From assembly GCF_030323265.1 (NCBI RefSeq), contig NZ_CP104992.1, positions 2,889,501 through 2,953,500 of the forward strand: a stretch of DNA of 64,000 bases, read 5' to 3'. This document shows, one piece after another, positions 36,051 to 45,340 of this stretch. The translations under genes were made by a program, and so were the position numbers. How positions within the stretch are numbered: the first letter of the stretch is position 1; every line of letters begins with the position of its first letter. The stretch is from Terrirhizobium terrae. Lineage in GTDB: Bacteria; Pseudomonadota; Alphaproteobacteria; Rhizobiales; Rhizobiaceae. A model generated the notes under the pieces. The model ran no database searches. It was not told the origin of the DNA and saw only the letters and a list, made by a program, of their open reading frames with translations.

Positions 36051-36862
36051 TCAATCCCCGCCGGCGACGAATTTCCACTGGCCGTCGGGCGAGATGCCGA
36101 TGCGGTAGAAATTGTAGTTGCCGGTCTCTTCCATGCCCATCAGGTCACCGGCGGTGACGATGCGCAGCAGCTCAACCCGTTCGGGGGCGTGAGAGACGAG
36201 AGCGGCTTGCCGACGAAATAGGGCCATACATAGGCTTCGTCGGGCGTTCCGGTGTCGACATGGGCAGCGCCGGTGGACAGGACATCCAGCATGATGGCGA
36301 GGATTTCCTGGCCGTCCGGATCACCAGAAAAGTTCTTGAGCGTATCGACCGGATCGTCGCTCTCGTTGCTCATGATCTGCGGCGGCTTCGGCGTGCCTTC
36401 GATCAGCGGGCGCAGGCGCTCGATATCGCCGGAAGCGGCAGCCTCGACAAGGCGCTCGCGCATCTGGCGCACCGGTTCGGGCAGAGTGGAGAGATCGCGG
36501 ATGATCTCAGCGGCGGGTGCATCGGCTGCATCCGGTGCCGGTTCTGCAGCTTGTGTTGCAGGCGCCTCGGGAGCTGCTGGCGTCTCCTCGCCGGTCTCGC
36601 CCTCTGTCTGTGTATCTGCGTCGGGAGTCGTTGCGCCTTCGAAAGCCTGGCGCAGGGGAGCTTCTGCCGGTGCCGCGCCATCATCGACCTGCGGACGCAG
36701 GGCGTTATCGGAAAGAGCAAGCTTGTCGGAGGTCAGGCTACGAAGAGCGATCTCCTGTGAGGCAAACGCATGAGATGAAAGCATCTGTGGCACAAGGCAA
36801 AGCAAGGCTGCCGACGCCAGAGCCCGAGATAGAAGGAATTTCGGTCGAAATACGTTCCTCAT
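36051..36862 (-). CDS. Secreted protein of unknown function, frameshifted
   Basis: A protein with a Sec signal (FLLSRALASAALLCLVPQML), a long Ala/Pro/Glu/Thr-rich disordered region to residue ~120, and a conserved C-terminal part starting IIRDLSTLPEPVRQMRERLVE. A G is missing near 36181-36183; restoring it changes a scrambled tail into TPPERVELLRIVTAGDLMGM and ends in PDGQWKFVAGGD at 36051 (~270 residues). I recognise no named family. It likely acts in the periplasm. A repeat element lies just beyond its end. Confidence 0.65.
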
Positions 36863-36876
36863 GGGAGGCCCGAATA

Positions 36877-37135
36877 TTACTGAACGATGCGCTCTGGGGA
36901 GAACTCGCCCGCCAGCATGCGATCGCGAAGTGCTTCAAGCATGGCTTCTGCGCCCTGTTCGCCATGGATGCGAGATCGTCTCGCGCATGGCGAAGGCGAT
37001 TGCGGCGTCCGCGATGATTTCCGGTTCGATACCGTCTGCGCGGCCGTCGGCCCAGGCGTCATTCTGGTATTCCAGGGCAACCTGCATCTTTTCGTGGACG
37101 ATCATGTCATCGATGTCGTTGCGGCCTGTCTGCAT
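36877..37135 (-). CDS. Small conserved cytoplasmic protein, frameshifted
   Basis: An ~85-residue acidic protein beginning MQTGRNDIDDMIVHEKMQVA with a helical stretch (DGIEPEIIADAAIAFAMRET). One extra base near 36964-36970 breaks the frame; removing it leads into HGEQGAEAMLEALRDRMLAG and ends SPERIVQ. Both halves look alike in codon use, so an error is likely. Function unknown. It lies immediately upstream of the secreted-protein gene (14 bp) on the same strand. Confidence 0.55.
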
Positions 37136-37238
37136 ACTCACTGTCCTCGGTGCGTGTTTTGATTACTGCGCCGTTAATGACTCTAACAGCCTTTTATCAA
37201 AACGACACGGCCTCCCGGCGAAAGAGGTAAATAATCCT

Positions 37239-37706
37239 CTAATTTCCGAAGCGTGCGGCAATTTCGGTCGCAAGTGTTGCGCCTTCGGCACGGTATCGCT
37301 CTTCCGCCGTGCGCGCCGAGGCGCTGCATGTGGTATGGAGGGACGCAAACGAGCGATAGCCGCGATTGTAGGACGCGGTCAACCGCTCGCGACGGGCCGG
37401 TTCGTTGCCGGCATCGGAATCAAGCAATTGCCGCATCGAGGCCCGCCAGTCTTCCTGCGGCGCTCCACAAAGCGTGCGCAAGTAGCTGATAGAACCGAGA
37501 ATTTCGGCAAGCCGCATCAATTGGGCGTCGTAGGGCGCGGGCTTGCTTGCATCCGCTGCCGGGGCAGGGCTTGCCGGTGCCGCGGTGGTCGCGTCTGCAG
37601 CAGGTGCCGGCTTCTTCGACTGCTGGGCGGCCAGTGGCGCGTTCAGTGCGAGAAGCATGTACAGGGCAAGGCAGGCGACAGATTTCAAACGGTAGTCCTT
37701 GGGCAT
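37239..37706 (-). CDS. TIGR02301/DUF2385 family secreted protein
   Basis: A 155-residue alphaproteobacterial protein. A signal peptide (LALYMLLALNAPLAAQ) and an Ala/Pro linker precede the TIGR02301 core: LMRLAEILGSISYLRTLCG, then RRERLTASYNRGYRSFA and ERYRAEGATLATEIAARFG. Two cysteines of the core (LCG, TTCS) may form a disulfide in the periplasm. Function is unknown. The ATG at 37706 (MPKDYRLKS) is preferred over the open frame to 37802. Confidence 0.82.
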   Translation of the reverse strand: MPKDYRLKSVACLALYMLLALNAPLAAQQSKKPAPAADATTAAPASPAPAADASKPAPYDAQLMRLAEILGSISYLRTLCGAPQEDWRASMRQLLDSDAGNEPARRERLTASYNRGYRSFASLHTTCSASARTAEERYRAEGATLATEIAARFGN

Positions 37707-37762
37707 TAAAGTTAACAGGCGGCCTTGGGGCGGCGATAGTGTAAAACGCGTCGGATGTGATT

Positions 37763-38194
37763 TTACCCCGCGCGTCTTTCCTTCTCCAGCCTCTCGGCGC
37801 ATTCGAGCACGCTGGCCGGAACCGGCAGGGTGCGAATCTCCTCCACCGTATACCAGCCCGGATCGGCCGCGTCGTCAGCTGCTATTGCTTGGGTGTGGAT
37901 ATCTGCCTCGACCTTGAAGACGGACAGGAAGAAGTGGCGCTTGTCGTCCTTGTCGCCGTTCAGGTCGTAGGTGGCGAAGAGGACGGGATTGCGGGCCATG
38001 ATCCCTGTTTCTTCGTGAAATTCGCGCAGTGCCGTTTCCGCTGGCGTCTCGCCCGGTTCGGCCCGCCCGCCCGGAAAGGCGAAGAGATCCGCCGAGGGTG
38101 GGTTCATCCGGCGGATCAGCAGGAACCGGCCATCGCGTTCGAGGATGGCCGACGATGCGGCCTGGGGAGAGGGCATGGTGAAGTGATCCATCAT
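37763..38194 (-). CDS. Nudix hydrolase
   Basis: A 143-residue Nudix enzyme. The complete Nudix box GGRAEPGETPAETALREFHE with ETGI lies near residues 42-65, giving the magnesium-binding glutamates for pyrophosphate-bond hydrolysis. The substrate is not predictable; the length and N-terminus (SSAILERDGRFLLIRR) fit the ADP-ribose/8-oxo-dGTP type. Its start overlaps the antitoxin stop by four bases. Confidence 0.9.
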   Translation of the reverse strand: MMDHFTMPSPQAASSAILERDGRFLLIRRMNPPSADLFAFPGGRAEPGETPAETALREFHEETGIMARNPVLFATYDLNGDKDDKRHFFLSVFKVEADIHTQAIAADDAADPGWYTVEEIRTLPVPASVLECAERLEKERRAG

Positions 38195-38484
38195 TCGGCG
38201 GCGTGGGGCACGATGGTCAGGTCATAGCCGATAGCCCGCATCACTTTTAGGATGGTCGCGAATTCCGGATTGCCGCCATCGCTCAGGGCGCGGTAGAGAT
38301 TTTCGCGCGACAGGCCGGCTTCCTTGGCCACATGGCTCATTCCGCGGGCGCGGGCCACTTCGCCGATCGCGGCGGCGATCAGCCCCGGATCTCCTTCCTC
38401 AAAGACGGCTTCGAGAAACAGGGCGATCTTTTCGTCGCTGTCGAGATGCTCGACGATGTCCCATTTTTTTGTCTCGATAGTCAT
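38191..38484 (-). CDS. HigA-type addiction-module antitoxin
   Basis: A 97-residue antidote protein of the putative addiction-module antidote family (COG3636). A helix-turn-helix is visible (MSHVAKEAGLSRENLYRAL), used for operon autorepression, and residues 1-30 would bind the toxin. It follows the toxin gene; with the toxin's C-terminus repaired the pair shares an ATGA overlap. The reading frame is intact while the toxin is not. Confidence 0.88.
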   Translation of the reverse strand: MTIETKKWDIVEHLDSDEKIALFLEAVFEEGDPGLIAAAIGEVARARGMSHVAKEAGLSRENLYRALSDGGNPEFATILKVMRAIGYDLTIVPHAAE

Positions 38485-38781
38485 AGCTCATCCTCCAGAT
38501 CCGATGCCAGCGCTTTGGCGGAAGCAAATGTCCGCCGACTGGCTGGACTTGTCGCCACCGCACAAAAGGATGACCAACGTCCGGCCTCGGCCGACAAAAT
38601 AGACCCGATAGCCCGGGCCGTAATCGATGCGCATTTCGCTGACGCCGGCACCGACCGGCTTCACGTCCTCGGGATTGCCGAGAGAAAGTCGGAGGCTCCG
38701 CGCGTTGATCCTCGCCTTCGCTCGCTCGTCTTTGAGCCTGGCAAATCACGCCGCGTAGATTTTGGTTTCCCGGATCTCCAT
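38481..38781 (-). pseudogene. HigB/RelE-like toxin with premature stop and C-terminal frameshift
   Basis: The coding sequence matches the addiction-module killer family (TIGR02683): MEIRETKIYAA, then FARLKDERAKARINAR, DYGPGYRVYFVGRGRTL and LLCGGDKSSQSADI. Codon 12 is TGA (38746-38748) where family members have a conserved Trp. Near the end, one extra C gives CFRQSAGIGSGG; removing it gives CFAKALASDLEDEL and a stop overlapping the antitoxin start. Two separate lesions make the toxin inactive as sequenced. An RNase (mRNA interferase) activity is expected of intact members. Confidence 0.8.
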
Positions 38782-38826
38782 GATGTGAAAATGTAGCGCT
38801 TAAGCTACAGACCCACAAGGCCACCG

Positions 38827-39153
38827 ATGAAAACCTATCTCCTTTACGCCTTCGCCGCCCTTGCCGAGATTGCCGGCTGCTTCGCCTTCTGGGCCTGGCT
38901 GAAACTCGACAGATCGGTCTGGTGGCTGGCTCCGGGAATGGTGTCGCTGGCGCTGTTTGCCTGGCTTCTGGCACTGGTGCCGGCGGAGGCCGCGGGTCGC
39001 GCCTATGCGGCCTATGGTGCGATCTATATCGTCGCCTCCGTCCTCTGGCTCTGGGGCATTGAAGCGCGTTCGCCGGATCGCTGGGATATCACGGGCATGT
39101 TCGTTTGCCTGATTGGGGGCGCGATCATCCTGTTCGGGCCGCGTAGCGCCTGA
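38827..39153 (+). CDS. YnfA/UPF0060 membrane protein
   Basis: A 108-residue inner-membrane protein with four helices, matching the YnfA family ([14 protein letters not shown] near the start, [20 protein letters not shown] and [19 protein letters not shown]). The fold resembles small multidrug-resistance transporters; some members have been linked to drug efflux, but the role here is unproven. It is divergent from the toxin gene. Confidence 0.92.
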   Translation: MKTYLLYAFAALAEIAGCFAFWAWLKLDRSVWWLAPGMVSLALFAWLLALVPAEAAGRAYAAYGAIYIVASVLWLWGIEARSPDRWDITGMFVCLIGGAIILFGPRSA

Positions 39154-39207
39154 TTTCGGGCAGGCGCTCTTCTTGACCGCCTTCAAGCCCGATGCCATCT
39201 AGATTCC

Positions 39208-39972
39208 ATGTGTGGACGCTACGCCCTGACCCAGACGCCGGAGGATGTACTTGGCGCGCTCGGTGTCGCCGATTTCGACGACGGTTTTCCGCCGCGGTTC
39301 AATATCGCGCCGACGCAGCCTATCCTCGTCGTCACGCAGGCGGACCGTCAGCCGGGCTCAAATCTGCCGGAGCGCAAGGCGGTCCTAGCTCGCTGGGGAT
39401 TGATCCCCGGCTGGGTCAAGGACATGAAGGACTTTCCGCTGCTCATCAATGCCCGCTCCGAGACGGCGATCGACAAGGCGTCCTTCCGCGCCGCGATGCG
39501 CCATCGCCGTGCTCTCATCCCGGCGTCGGGCTTCTACGAATGGAAGCGGCCACCGCAGGAAAGCGGCTTGAAGTCCCAGGCCTACTGGATCCGGCCGAAG
39601 AATGGCGGCGTCATCGCCTTTGGCGGGCTGATGGAAACCTGGTCTTCGGCGGAGGGTTCCGAGGTCGATACGGCAGCGATCATGACGACCAAGGCCAATC
39701 GTGCCATCCGCGGCATTCATGAGCGCATGCCGGTGGTGATCAGGCCGGAAGACTTCGAGCGGTGGCTGGAATGCAAGACGCAGGAGCCGCGTCAGGTCGC
39801 CGATCTTCTGGCGCCGGTGGACGACGATTTCTTCGAGGCGATCCCGGTCTCGGATCTGGTCAACAAGGTCTCCAACATGGGGCCTGATGTTCAGAAGCCG
39901 GTGGCTGTCGCGGTGCCTGAGGAAAAGCCGCCTAAATCGGGGAAGGACCCGTCTCAGATGTCGCTCTTCTGA
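39208..39972 (+). CDS. SOS response-associated peptidase (SRAP, YedK/HMCES)
   Basis: A 254-residue SRAP protein, which forms a stable thiazolidine crosslink with abasic sites in single-stranded DNA and shields them. The catalytic Cys2 (MCGRYALTQ) is present, as are the NARSET motif, GFYEWKR and the active-site histidine in IHERMPVV. Processing of the initiator Met exposes the cysteine. No LexA box was evident upstream. It stands between ynfA-like and lysE-like genes, all on the plus strand. Confidence 0.95.
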   Translation: MCGRYALTQTPEDVLGALGVADFDDGFPPRFNIAPTQPILVVTQADRQPGSNLPERKAVLARWGLIPGWVKDMKDFPLLINARSETAIDKASFRAAMRHRRALIPASGFYEWKRPPQESGLKSQAYWIRPKNGGVIAFGGLMETWSSAEGSEVDTAAIMTTKANRAIRGIHERMPVVIRPEDFERWLECKTQEPRQVADLLAPVDDDFFEAIPVSDLVNKVSNMGPDVQKPVAVAVPEEKPPKSGKDPSQMSLF

Positions 39973-40021
39973 TCAGAGCCTCCCGTTCATCTATCCTCCA
40001 TTCCCTTTCCGGATTTTTCCC

Positions 40022-40645
40022 ATGAATTTCCTGTCGGCCGGCCTGTCCGGCTTTGCCCTTGGCGGCTCGCTGATCATTGCGATCGGTGCGCAGAATGCCT
40101 TCATCCTGCGTCAGGGGCTGATCCGCTCCCACGTCTTCATTCTCTGCCTGATCTGCGCCGCCTCGGATGCGCTGCTGATCGCCGCCGGTGTCGGCGGCCT
40201 CGGCACAATCGTCTCGCAGTCGCCGGCTCTGATCTCGGTGGTGACCTTGGGTGGCGCACTGTTCCTGGCGACCTATTCGGCCATGGCCTTCAGACGAGCG
40301 GCAAAGCCGGGCGCGATGGTGGCCGGCACGCCGGAAAGCATGGGGCTGAAGGCGGCGGTGATGACCTGCCTTGCCTTCACCTTCCTCAATCCGCATGTCT
40401 ATCTGGATACGGTCGTGCTGCTTGGCAGCCTGTCGGCGGCCTACGAGGGCGGGAATCGGGTAGCCTACGGCATCGGCGCGGCGATCGCGTCCTTCGTCTG
40501 GTTCTTCGGTCTCGGTTATGGAGCCCGGTTCCTGGCACCGCTCTTCGCCAGGCCGGCGGCCTGGCGCGTGCTGGATTGCCTGATCGGCATCGTCATGGGG
40601 CTTCTGGCGCTGGGGCTGCTGGTCAGTTTCCTGCGCGGAGCCTGA
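40022..40645 (+). CDS. LysE/ArgO-family amino acid exporter
   Basis: A 207-residue exporter with about six membrane helices. The N-terminal motif GAQNAFILRQG and the mid-protein NPHVYLDTVVLLGS are characteristic of the LysE/ArgO branch that exports basic amino acids. The ATG at 40022 follows a stretch after the SRAP stop (49 bp) and matches the family's start; the frame upstream to 39887 overlaps SRAP and is discounted. Confidence 0.92.
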   Translation: MNFLSAGLSGFALGGSLIIAIGAQNAFILRQGLIRSHVFILCLICAASDALLIAAGVGGLGTIVSQSPALISVVTLGGALFLATYSAMAFRRAAKPGAMVAGTPESMGLKAAVMTCLAFTFLNPHVYLDTVVLLGSLSAAYEGGNRVAYGIGAAIASFVWFFGLGYGARFLAPLFARPAAWRVLDCLIGIVMGLLALGLLVSFLRGA

Positions 40646-40651
40646 GGCCTT

Positions 40652-40789
40652 TTAGCGAGCCGGGGTGAGCTTCGGCTTGCGCTTCAGCATCATTGCCGCT
40701 GCGGCGACGGCCTTCAGGCCGAGCGGGCGGTAATGCACGCTCATGTCCTGCTTGGCTTCCGGTTCAGGCTTCTTGGTTTCCTTGCTCAC
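40652..40789 (-). CDS. Small unknown protein
   Basis: A 45-residue basic protein starting at GTG after GAGGGAACGAAC: VSKETKKPEPEAKQDMSVHY, then RPLGLKAVAAAAMMLKRKP. Charged ends surround a short Ala/Met-rich helix. No family is recognised. The good ribosome-binding site and clean stop make it plausible. It is convergent with the lysE-like gene (6 bp). Confidence 0.5.
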   Translation of the reverse strand: MSKETKKPEPEAKQDMSVHYRPLGLKAVAAAAMMLKRKPKLTPAR

Positions 40790-40985
40790 GTTCGTTCCCT
40801 CTCGAATCTCTTGTCCCGCGTCTCTGCGGGCCGGCGCATCTCGCCGGCAATCGGGGCGGAATAATGGCTTTCCGGACCCTTTGCGATCGAAGAAGATTAG
40901 GCGTGGCAACTTGCCGCAAGCTGGGGCTGCAGCGCAGCAAAATCAGTGCGATGCAGCAAACGCTTCATGTGGGCAGGCGAGGCTC

Positions 40986-41817
40986 TTAGAGAGCCGGACC
41001 ATCGTCCTCGATGGTGATGGTGCCGTAGCGCCGTTTCCACGCCCGTGCGCTGAACGGCAGGACGCAGAGATAGGCAACGACGGTAATCGACAGGACTTCC
41101 CAGGTGTAGCTCATCAAGAGCGCCACGTAGAGCACGACGCCGAGCAGGATCGGGAACATCAGGTCACGGCGAACGCCGGTCGATTTGCCCGACCATACGG
41201 GCAGGCGGCTGACGAGCAGATAGCCGATCAGAACCGTATAGGCGACGCTGGCATAGACGAAGAATTTCGTCTGCTCGACGCCGAGAAAGCCGAGATAGAC
41301 CGGCAGCAGAACGAGCATGGCGCCCATCGGGGCCGGCACGCCGACGAAGAATTCCGACTGCCACGGCGCCTTGATGCCGCGATCCTCCATGACGTTGAAG
41401 CGGGCAAGCCTGAGGCCTGCCGCGATGGCATAGAGCAGGGCCGCGATCCAGCCGAGCGAGCGGGCGCCGTCGAGCAGGAAAGCATAGGAGACAAGGGCAG
41501 GGGCGACACCGAAATTGATGATGTCGGCAAGCGAGATCCATCTGCACGCCGAATTTCGATGTCGCCTTGAGGAGGCGCGCCACTCGACCGTCGATCCCGT
41601 CAAGGAAGGCGGCGAGCAGCACCATGGCGACGGCGAGCTCGTAGCGCCCTTCGAAGGCCAACCGGATGCCGGTCAGGCCCGCACAGATCGCCAGAACCGT
41701 GATCAGGTTCGGGACCATAAGCCTCAAGGGAATTTCCCTCAGGCGCGGGCCTCGGGCCTCATCGGTAGAACGGTTCTGTTCGGTCGCAGGTGCGGGCGAT
41801 GCTTCGGGCGTGTCCAT
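40986..41817 (-). CDS. pssA: CDP-diacylglycerol-serine O-phosphatidyltransferase, frameshifted
   Basis: PssA makes phosphatidylserine from CDP-diacylglycerol and serine. The N-terminal part reads RLREIPLRLMVPNLITVLAI with the CDP-alcohol motif in DGIDGRVARLL; the C-terminal part holds further membrane helices. One extra base at about 41535-41537 splits it; removal gives KFGVQMDSLADIINFG and ~276 residues. The conserved second Asp of the CDP-alcohol motif (DSLAD) spans the break. ATG at 41817 follows GGAGGAG. It is downstream of psd (47 bp), an operon that makes phosphatidylethanolamine, so an error is far likelier than real loss. Confidence 0.93.
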
Positions 41818-41864
41818 ACGGGCTCTCCTCCGTGTGCGTCCTGGGTGCGTCCTTGTCCGGTGCG

Positions 41865-42566
41865 TCAGATACGACGGCCGAGCGATGGGCCCTTGGCGGA
41901 TGCGAATTCCGCAAGGACGGTTTCGCCGCCGATCGCGCGCTGGCCGATCGCGACACGCGGCTGGCCGCCTTCCGGAACGAAGACGTCGAGGCGCGAGCCG
42001 AAGCGGATGAGGCCGAAGCGTTCGCCGGCATTGACCGGCTCGCCGGGCTTGACCCAGCAGACGATGCGGCGGGCGACGAGGCCTGCGATCTGCACGACGC
42101 CGACCTTGCCATGACGGCTGTCGATGACGAGGCCGTTGCGCTCGTTGTCGGAGCTTGCCTTGTCGAGTTCGGCATTGACGAACTGGCCGGCGCGATACTC
42201 GATGACCGACACTTCGCCGCGCACCGGAGCGCGGTTGATGTGGCAATCGAACACGTTCATGAACACCGAGATGCGCAGCATCGGTTCGACGCCGAGACCG
42301 AGTTCCGGCGGCGGCACGACCATGGCGACATGGCTGATGCGGCCATCGGCCGGGCTGACGATCAGGTCGTCATCCTGCGGCGCCATGCGCTCGGGATCGC
42401 GGAAGAAATAGGCACACCAGAGTGTCAGCACGAGGCCGATCCAGAACAGCGGCTCGGCGAAATAGCCCAGTACCAGCGACACGACGAAGAAGATCGCGAC
42501 GAAGACATAGCCTTCCTTGTGGATCGGCACGAGCGTGTTGCGGATGGTGTCGAAAAGGTTGATCAA
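41865..42566 (-). CDS. psd: Phosphatidylserine decarboxylase
   Basis: A 233-residue proenzyme of the short alphaproteobacterial type that converts phosphatidylserine to phosphatidylethanolamine. Two N-terminal hydrophobic segments anchor it. The self-cleavage site is Gly-Ser in [11 protein letters not shown] near residue 195, where Ser becomes the pyruvoyl cofactor. The conserved [11 protein letters not shown] segment is present. It is the first gene of the psd-pssA operon. Confidence 0.96.
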   Translation of the reverse strand: MINLFDTIRNTLVPIHKEGYVFVAIFFVVSLVLGYFAEPLFWIGLVLTLWCAYFFRDPERMAPQDDDLIVSPADGRISHVAMVVPPPELGLGVEPMLRISVFMNVFDCHINRAPVRGEVSVIEYRAGQFVNAELDKASSDNERNGLVIDSRHGKVGVVQIAGLVARRIVCWVKPGEPVNAGERFGLIRFGSRLDVFVPEGGQPRVAIGQRAIGGETVLAEFASAKGPSLGRRI

Positions 42567-42820
42567 GCGAGTGTCTCCTGAATGTCAGTGCGCACTGACT
42601 ACAGAAAAACCCATTTTTCGGCAAATGGTTGCGCAGGCCGATGCCGGAAATGTCAGCCGCTTTGCTTGGCGGCAGGTGGGTTATCCCCTGCAAACACGGC
42701 GAAGTGACCCCTCGAAAGACAGACTTGAAGCGCGAATCGACCCTGCAGTGGCTAAGGCTGCGGTGGGAGGTTCGAGAAACTGCAGCCGCTTCCGGCGGCG
42801 GAATTTGAGAGATTCATAGT

Positions 42821-44371
42821 TTGAACCATTGGACATCCGGCTATGTCGAAGGCCTTGATTACACGCACGGCTTCTACAGGGGACTTACCCCCACCATCAT
42901 GGCGCTTGCGGCCTTGTCGCAAGGTCGTAAGTTCGGCCCGTCGCTCGATAAACTGACCTATTGCGAACTGGGCTGCGGCCAGGGATTTTCCGCCAATCTG
43001 CTGGCGGCGGCAAACCCCGGCATCGAGATCCATGCCAATGATTTCAATCCGGCCCATGTCATCGGTGCGCGTGCGCTTGCCGAGGAGGCGGGACTGAAGA
43101 ACGTGCATTTCTACGAGCACGATTTTGCAGATTTCATCGATGAACAGACCCTGCCCGCCGAAGGTTTCGACATCATCGCCTTGCACGGCATCTACAGCTG
43201 GGTGTCGGCGCAAGCGCGCGCACAGGTGGTCGAGTTCATTCGCCGCAGGCTCAAACCCGGCGGCTTCGTCTATCTGAGCTACAACACCATGCCGGGCTGG
43301 GCGCCGGTCATGCCGCTGCGCCGCATCCTCGTCGATCAGGCGGCCAGGACTGGCGGTCCCGTTGTTCTCGGGATCGACGATGCGATGAAATTCGCCAAGA
43401 GCCTGACCAATGTGAATGCCGGCTATTTCCTGCAAAACCCCAATGTCGCGTCGCGGCTGACGACGATGATGCCGATGTCGCGCAACTACCTGGCCCACGA
43501 ATATTTCAATCGCGACTGGACGCCCTTCTATTTCGAGGATGTGGCGAGCGAGCTTTCCGCGGCCAAGCTCGGCCACGTCGGCACGATCAACCTGCTCGAT
43601 CATATTGATGAGCTGTCACTGACCGACACGCAATCCGCGTTTCTCAATGCGGAACCCGATCCGGTACGGCGTGAAGGCCTGAGGGATGTCATCGTCAATG
43701 AGCATTTCCGCTCCGACATCTTTGCCAAGGGTACGCTGCCGCATTCCTTCCGCAGCGCGGCGGGTGTCTGGCTCCAGACGCGCTTTGCGCTGTCGGTAGC
43801 ACGCGAATATGTGTCTATGACCGTCCTTGGCCGAAAGGGGGCCACGGAGCTGCACGAACATATCTACAAGCCGATCCTCGATGCGTTTGCCGATGGCCCG
43901 CTGACCGTGCGGCAACTGCTCGGAAAACCGGGCATCGGCTCGGCTATTTCCTGGGACCAGCTCACCCGCGCGCTGATTGTGCTGGTCGGCGCCCGCTCTC
44001 TGCAGCCCTGTCTGCCGGAGCATGGGGAAGAGGAAAGGCTTGTCGCCTGCCAGGCCTTCAACCGGGCGGTCTGCCGTCGTGCCGAGGAGAGCGACGACCT
44101 GCAGTTTCTCGCATCACCGGTCACCGGAGGTGGTCTGGAGTTCGACCGTTTCGAACAGCTGTTTCTGCTGGCGATCAGCGAAGGTCACACGGACACGGCA
44201 GAATGGCCGGCATTCGTCTGGTCGATCCTGGCACCGCAGGGCTATCGTCTGCTGAAGCATGGCAAACCGATTGATGATGCGGAAGGTAATCTCGCCGAGC
44301 TTGCGATCCGCGCCGAGCGCTTCAAGGCTTCGAAGCTCTCCATTTGTGCGACCCTGAAGATTGGCCTCTGA
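42821..44371 (+). CDS. SAM-dependent methyltransferase with regulatory domain
   Basis: A 516-residue protein. The N-terminal ~170 residues are a class I methyltransferase: motif I ELGCGQGFSANLLA, with an acidic residue in HANDFNPAHV. The middle (~210-300) resembles the methyltransferase regulatory domain (MethyTransf_Reg), with MMPMSRNYLAHEYFN and FEDVASEL; the C-terminal part is a winged-helix-like or unknown extension. The substrate is unknown. The start is TTG at 42821 (MNHWTSGYVEGLDYTHGFY), which fits the family N-terminus. It is divergent from psd. Confidence 0.85.
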   Translation: MNHWTSGYVEGLDYTHGFYRGLTPTIMALAALSQGRKFGPSLDKLTYCELGCGQGFSANLLAAANPGIEIHANDFNPAHVIGARALAEEAGLKNVHFYEHDFADFIDEQTLPAEGFDIIALHGIYSWVSAQARAQVVEFIRRRLKPGGFVYLSYNTMPGWAPVMPLRRILVDQAARTGGPVVLGIDDAMKFAKSLTNVNAGYFLQNPNVASRLTTMMPMSRNYLAHEYFNRDWTPFYFEDVASELSAAKLGHVGTINLLDHIDELSLTDTQSAFLNAEPDPVRREGLRDVIVNEHFRSDIFAKGTLPHSFRSAAGVWLQTRFALSVAREYVSMTVLGRKGATELHEHIYKPILDAFADGPLTVRQLLGKPGIGSAISWDQLTRALIVLVGARSLQPCLPEHGEEERLVACQAFNRAVCRRAEESDDLQFLASPVTGGGLEFDRFEQLFLLAISEGHTDTAEWPAFVWSILAPQGYRLLKHGKPIDDAEGNLAELAIRAERFKASKLSICATLKIGL

Positions 44372-44399
44372 GCTTTATTGAAATCAAACTTCAAATGCG

Positions 44400-44430
44400 G
44401 GGCTTGCCGGCGGCAAGCCCTGTTTTGTTT
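44400..44430 (+). terminator. Intrinsic terminator after the methyltransferase
   Basis: GGGCTTGCC and GGCAAGCCC form a 9-bp stem around GGC, followed by TGTTTTGTTT. The remaining intergenic stretch 44431-44648 shows nothing else I can support. Confidence 0.85.
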
Positions 44431-44648
44431 GGCTTTGTTCAAGATCCGTTTACTGTGCTCGCCGCGACATCGGCCGCATTTATCCCCAGGACCGGGCTCA
44501 AGACTTGCAGTATGTGTCATATCCTTGTTACATAGGGGTGGCACCGGACCCGTGATCGAAATCAAGGTCTGGTAGCCCAAAGAAAAGTATAAGTGGGACG
44601 AACAGCACCTGGGTGGCCCTGAATGAGCCATGAAAGCGGATAGTGCAT

Positions 44649-44774
44649 ATGGATGTGACTTGGTGCCTCGTAGCGATGGTGGACATTGCAATTGTGATTG
44701 CAGCCGTCGTCTATACAGTCTGGAGCCAGCGGCGTTATCGCGAACGCCGTCCCTATACGTCTCCCCGCAGATAA
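44649..44774 (+). CDS. Possible small membrane protein
   Basis: A 41-residue frame, MDVTWCLVAMVDIAIVIAAV, then VYTVWSQRRYRERRP. One membrane helix is followed by a strongly basic tail, a normal topology for a small inner-membrane protein. There is a weak AAAGCGGA ribosome-binding site. No family is recognised, and an overlapping minus-strand frame looks like noise. Confidence 0.4.
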   Translation: MDVTWCLVAMVDIAIVIAAVVYTVWSQRRYRERRPYTSPRR

Positions 44775-45012
44775 TCTTCCGATGGCCTTCAGTATCGCAT
44801 ACTCGTCGATGGCTTGAGCGGCGAGTAACAGACGTTGCGCGGCTTGTCCCGCGCCTGAAGCGGATTGCTCCGTCAGCGATTTAATCGCTCCGATGTCGTG
44901 TTTTGACACCTGTCTTCTTGCGAAATGCCTCCTGCGTGCCCACTTTTGGCCCTCATTTTGCAATTTGGCTGTCGCACGTTGCTGCTAGAGCTAATCGTCA
45001 AGGAGCACGAAT

Positions 45013-45315
45013 ATGTACAGCGACCTCTCTTTCGACGACATCATTTCAGATCCGCTGATCGCGCAGTTGCGCAAGGCGGATGGCGTGTCCGCGCCGGATT
45101 TCAATCGCATCCTTCTGTCCGCCCATGAAAGCTACCGGGCGAGCAAGGTCAGAAAGCTGCACAAGCCGCATGCCGATCAGTTCTACCGCGCTGTCGGCGC
45201 CGGTGAGCTGATGGTTCCGCGTGCGAAGGACACGGATGTTGACGGTACCGCAGAGCTTTTGGCTCGATGCGCGCAGTGGAAAGCCGCTGTGGCAGAATGC
45301 TGCCGCGGCGCCTGA
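45013..45315 (+). CDS. Unknown small protein
   Basis: A 100-residue soluble protein: MYSDLSFDDIISDPLIAQLR at the N-terminus, a conserved-looking middle (LLSAHESYRASKVRKLHKP) and a C-terminal helix with two cysteines. A perfect AAGGAG ribosome-binding site lies just before the ATG, which supports it being real. I do not recognise a family. Confidence 0.6.
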   Translation: MYSDLSFDDIISDPLIAQLRKADGVSAPDFNRILLSAHESYRASKVRKLHKPHADQFYRAVGAGELMVPRAKDTDVDGTAELLARCAQWKAAVAECCRGA

Positions 45316-45340
45316 GACGTACCCCGACCCTGGCCCCTGA

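Noticed and set aside
38481-38781. Programmed frameshift or stop-codon readthrough in the toxin gene
   Set aside because: No slippery site or structure is visible at the TGA, and the C-terminal shift is a plain extra C; mutation or error is simpler.
44562-44963. Minus-strand frame of 133 codons
   Set aside because: No ribosome-binding site, no family; overlaps a more plausible small plus-strand membrane protein.
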